Shown one piece after another: positions 6,123 through 7,345 of a DNA stretch of 7,345 nt. How positions within the stretch are numbered: the first letter of the stretch is position 1; the number at the start of each line of letters is the position of its first letter. This stretch comes from Pseudomonadota bacterium (lineage in GTDB: Bacteria > Pseudomonadota > Alphaproteobacteria > Acetobacterales > Acetobacteraceae). The DNA lies in NCBI GenBank assembly GCA_021807975.1, contig JAKBCJ010000240.1, positions 1 to 7,345 of the forward strand. The letters are read 5' to 3'. A program made the position numbers and the translations under genes. The notes under the pieces were generated by a model. It was given only the letters and a program-made list of their open reading frames with translations. It did no database searches and had not been told where the DNA came from.

Positions 6123-7220
6123 ATGGACCCACGCGCCGCATCGTTCGGGGCAACTTGCATGACCAGCGCCGCGCCCCGCCGCAAAATCGCGATCGTCCTG
6201 TTCAACCTGGGCGGCCCGGATCGCCCGGAAGCCATCAAGCCGTTTCTGCTGAACCTTTTCCAGGACCCGGCGATCCTGCGCGTCCCGTTCTTCGTCCGCC
6301 CGTTCCTCGCCCGCATCATCGCCCGCGCCCGCGTGGCCCCGGCGACCGCGAATTACGCTCTGTTGGGCGGCAAGTCGCCCCTGCTTGGCCTGACCCGGCA
6401 GCAAGGGGCGGCGTTGGAAGCCGCCCTGCCGGAGGTGGACGCCAAGTGCTTCATCGCCATGCGCTACTGGCACCCCTTCAGTCGCGAAGCCGTGCGGGAG
6501 GTCAAGGCCTGGGGACCCGATGAGATCGTGCTGCTGCCGCTGTATCCGCAGTTTTCCAGCACCACCACCGGCAGTTCGCTGGCAGCATGGCGCCTGGAAG
6601 CCGCCCGGGCGGGTTTGATCGCCGATACCGTGACCGTGTGCTGCTACCCGGTCGATCCGGAGTATGCCGCTGCCACGGCAGCGATCGTGAAGCGGGAATA
6701 CGACCAGGCCCGCGCCTCGCTGGACCCCGGCATCAACCTGCGCGTGCTTTTTTCCGCCCACGGGCTTCCCGAGACGATCATCGCGGGCGGCGATCCCTAT
6801 CAGTGGCAAATCGAACAAACCGTTGCCGCCGTTCTGGCCGCCTGGGGCGAACCGGTGGACCACGCCATTTGCTACCAGTCCCGCGCCACCCCGCAGAAAT
6901 GGATCGAACCCAGCACCGAGGACGAAATCGCCCGCGCCGCGAAAGACCGTTCAGCGGTGCTGGTCGTCCCGATCGCCTTCGTGTCGGAACATACCGAAAC
7001 GCTGGTGGAACTGGACGTGGAATACCGGGAGGTCGCGGAAAACCTGCATGTCCCCGGCTATTTCCGGGTGCCCACGCAAAACGCCGACGCCGGCTTCATT
7101 GCGTCGCTGGCGGGAATTGTCAGACACGCTATGGAATGCGGTCCCGGCCTGTGCAGCGCGGCCGGGGGCCGTTTATGCGGCGCCGGGCTTGGCGGATGCC
7201 CGTTCCCGGCATCCGCCTGA
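6123..7220 (+). CDS. hemH: Ferrochelatase with Cys-rich C-terminal tail
   Basis: Ferrochelatase inserts Fe2+ into protoporphyrin IX, the last step of protohaem synthesis, at the inner face of the cytoplasmic membrane. The 365-residue protein begins its homology at KIAIVLFNLGGPD (about 21-33). YPQFSSTTTGS is the conserved porphyrin-pocket loop, His213 in SAHGLPE is the catalytic/metal-binding histidine, and Glu292 in SEHTETL is the conserved acidic partner. The C-terminus contains four cysteines, C339, C344, C352 and C359, in a Gly-rich tail (C-x4-C-x7-C-x6-C). Some bacterial and animal ferrochelatases bind a [2Fe-2S] cluster partly through C-terminal cysteines, so this tail is a candidate ligand set. 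The start could also be ATG 6159 (residue 13), closer to the usual family N-terminus; both have only weak GGGGCA-like ribosome sites. It lies 18 bases after hemE, so co-transcription is likely. No clear terminator follows. Confidence 0.96.
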   Translation: MDPRAASFGATCMTSAAPRRKIAIVLFNLGGPDRPEAIKPFLLNLFQDPAILRVPFFVRPFLARIIARARVAPATANYALLGGKSPLLGLTRQQGAALEAALPEVDAKCFIAMRYWHPFSREAVREVKAWGPDEIVLLPLYPQFSSTTTGSSLAAWRLEAARAGLIADTVTVCCYPVDPEYAAATAAIVKREYDQARASLDPGINLRVLFSAHGLPETIIAGGDPYQWQIEQTVAAVLAAWGEPVDHAICYQSRATPQKWIEPSTEDEIARAAKDRSAVLVVPIAFVSEHTETLVELDVEYREVAENLHVPGYFRVPTQNADAGFIASLAGIVRHAMECGPGLCSAAGGRLCGAGLGGCPFPASA

Positions 7221-7230
7221 CCGGGTGCGA

Positions 7231-7345
7231 TCAGTCGCCCGGGTCGATCCACCCGATATGGCCGTCATTCCGGCGGTACACCACGTTCAGCACGCCGTTG
7301 GCACTGTTGCGGAACATCATCACCGCCTGGTCCGCGAGGTCCATG
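7231..7345 (-). CDS. hpf: Long-form ribosome hibernation promoting factor, C-terminal end (partial)
   Basis: The last 37 codons and the TGA stop (7233-7231) of a gene entering from the right edge; its start is outside the window. The peptide DLADQAVMMFRN, then NVVYRRNDGHIGWIDPGD, matches the C-terminal domain of long HPF/RaiA proteins, which dimerises ribosomes into inactive 100S particles in stationary phase. The MFRN, VVYRR-DG and IGWI segments are the family landmarks. It converges on hemH with only 10 bases between the stop codons. In many alphaproteobacteria hpf lies between rpoN and ptsN, but nothing here shows those neighbours. The assignment rests on a short but distinctive C-terminus. 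Confidence 0.88.
   Translation of the reverse strand, partial: MDLADQAVMMFRNSANGVLNVVYRRNDGHIGWIDPGD

Noticed and set aside
5361..6863. A 500-codon open frame on the minus strand across hemE and hemH
   Set aside because: It is antisense to two clearly recognised genes. Its product is a low-complexity, Gly/Arg/His/Gln-rich sequence typical of shadow frames in GC-rich DNA.
7219..7245. Possible bidirectional terminator between hemH and hpf
   Set aside because: The stem pairs only in short runs of 4, 3 and 3 bp with bulges, and there is no T-run on either side.

Overview
The window is a strongly GC-rich stretch of chromosome from an alphaproteobacterium. Rhodospirillales, perhaps Acetobacteraceae, seems likeliest from the gene sequences, the ruvA-ruvB-ybgC order and a palindromic intergenic repeat of a type common in that class. 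The placement is inference; no rRNA or other taxonomic marker is present. Almost all of the sequence is explained by housekeeping genes, and no mobile element, tRNA, rRNA or CRISPR array is visible.

Layout. The left part reads on the minus strand. From right to left it carries an acyl-lipid fatty acid desaturase (to about 3216), the Holliday-junction motor genes ruvA and ruvB (overlapping by 4 bases), a 224-base spacer filled by a two-armed palindromic repeat, and the first 53 codons of the ybgC thioesterase, which runs off the left edge. The ruvAB-ybgC order normally leads into the tol-pal genes. ruvC, often next to ruvA, is not here; the desaturase occupies that place. The right part reads on the plus strand: a TPR protein with a GT9-like glycosyltransferase domain, then hemE and hemH, which catalyse one of the late steps and the last step of haem synthesis. 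The last 115 bases hold the 3' end of a long-form ribosome hibernation factor gene on the minus strand, convergent with hemH.

The desaturase and the TPR-glycosyltransferase are divergent, and the 183-base region between them is the richest in regulatory signals. It has a CtrA-like direct repeat, a perfect 8-bp hairpin carrying the Shine-Dalgarno sequence of the glycosyltransferase gene, and a second 8-bp hairpin in the desaturase leader. A second regulatory spot is an 18-bp dyad overlapping a perfect TATAAT upstream of ruvA.

Functionally the window combines DNA repair/recombination (RuvAB), envelope work (YbgC, desaturase, glycosyltransferase), haem synthesis (HemE, HemH) and ribosome dormancy (HPF). 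I found no convincing new multi-gene system. The best leads are the leader and operator structures, the Cys-rich ferrochelatase tail and the palindromic repeat.
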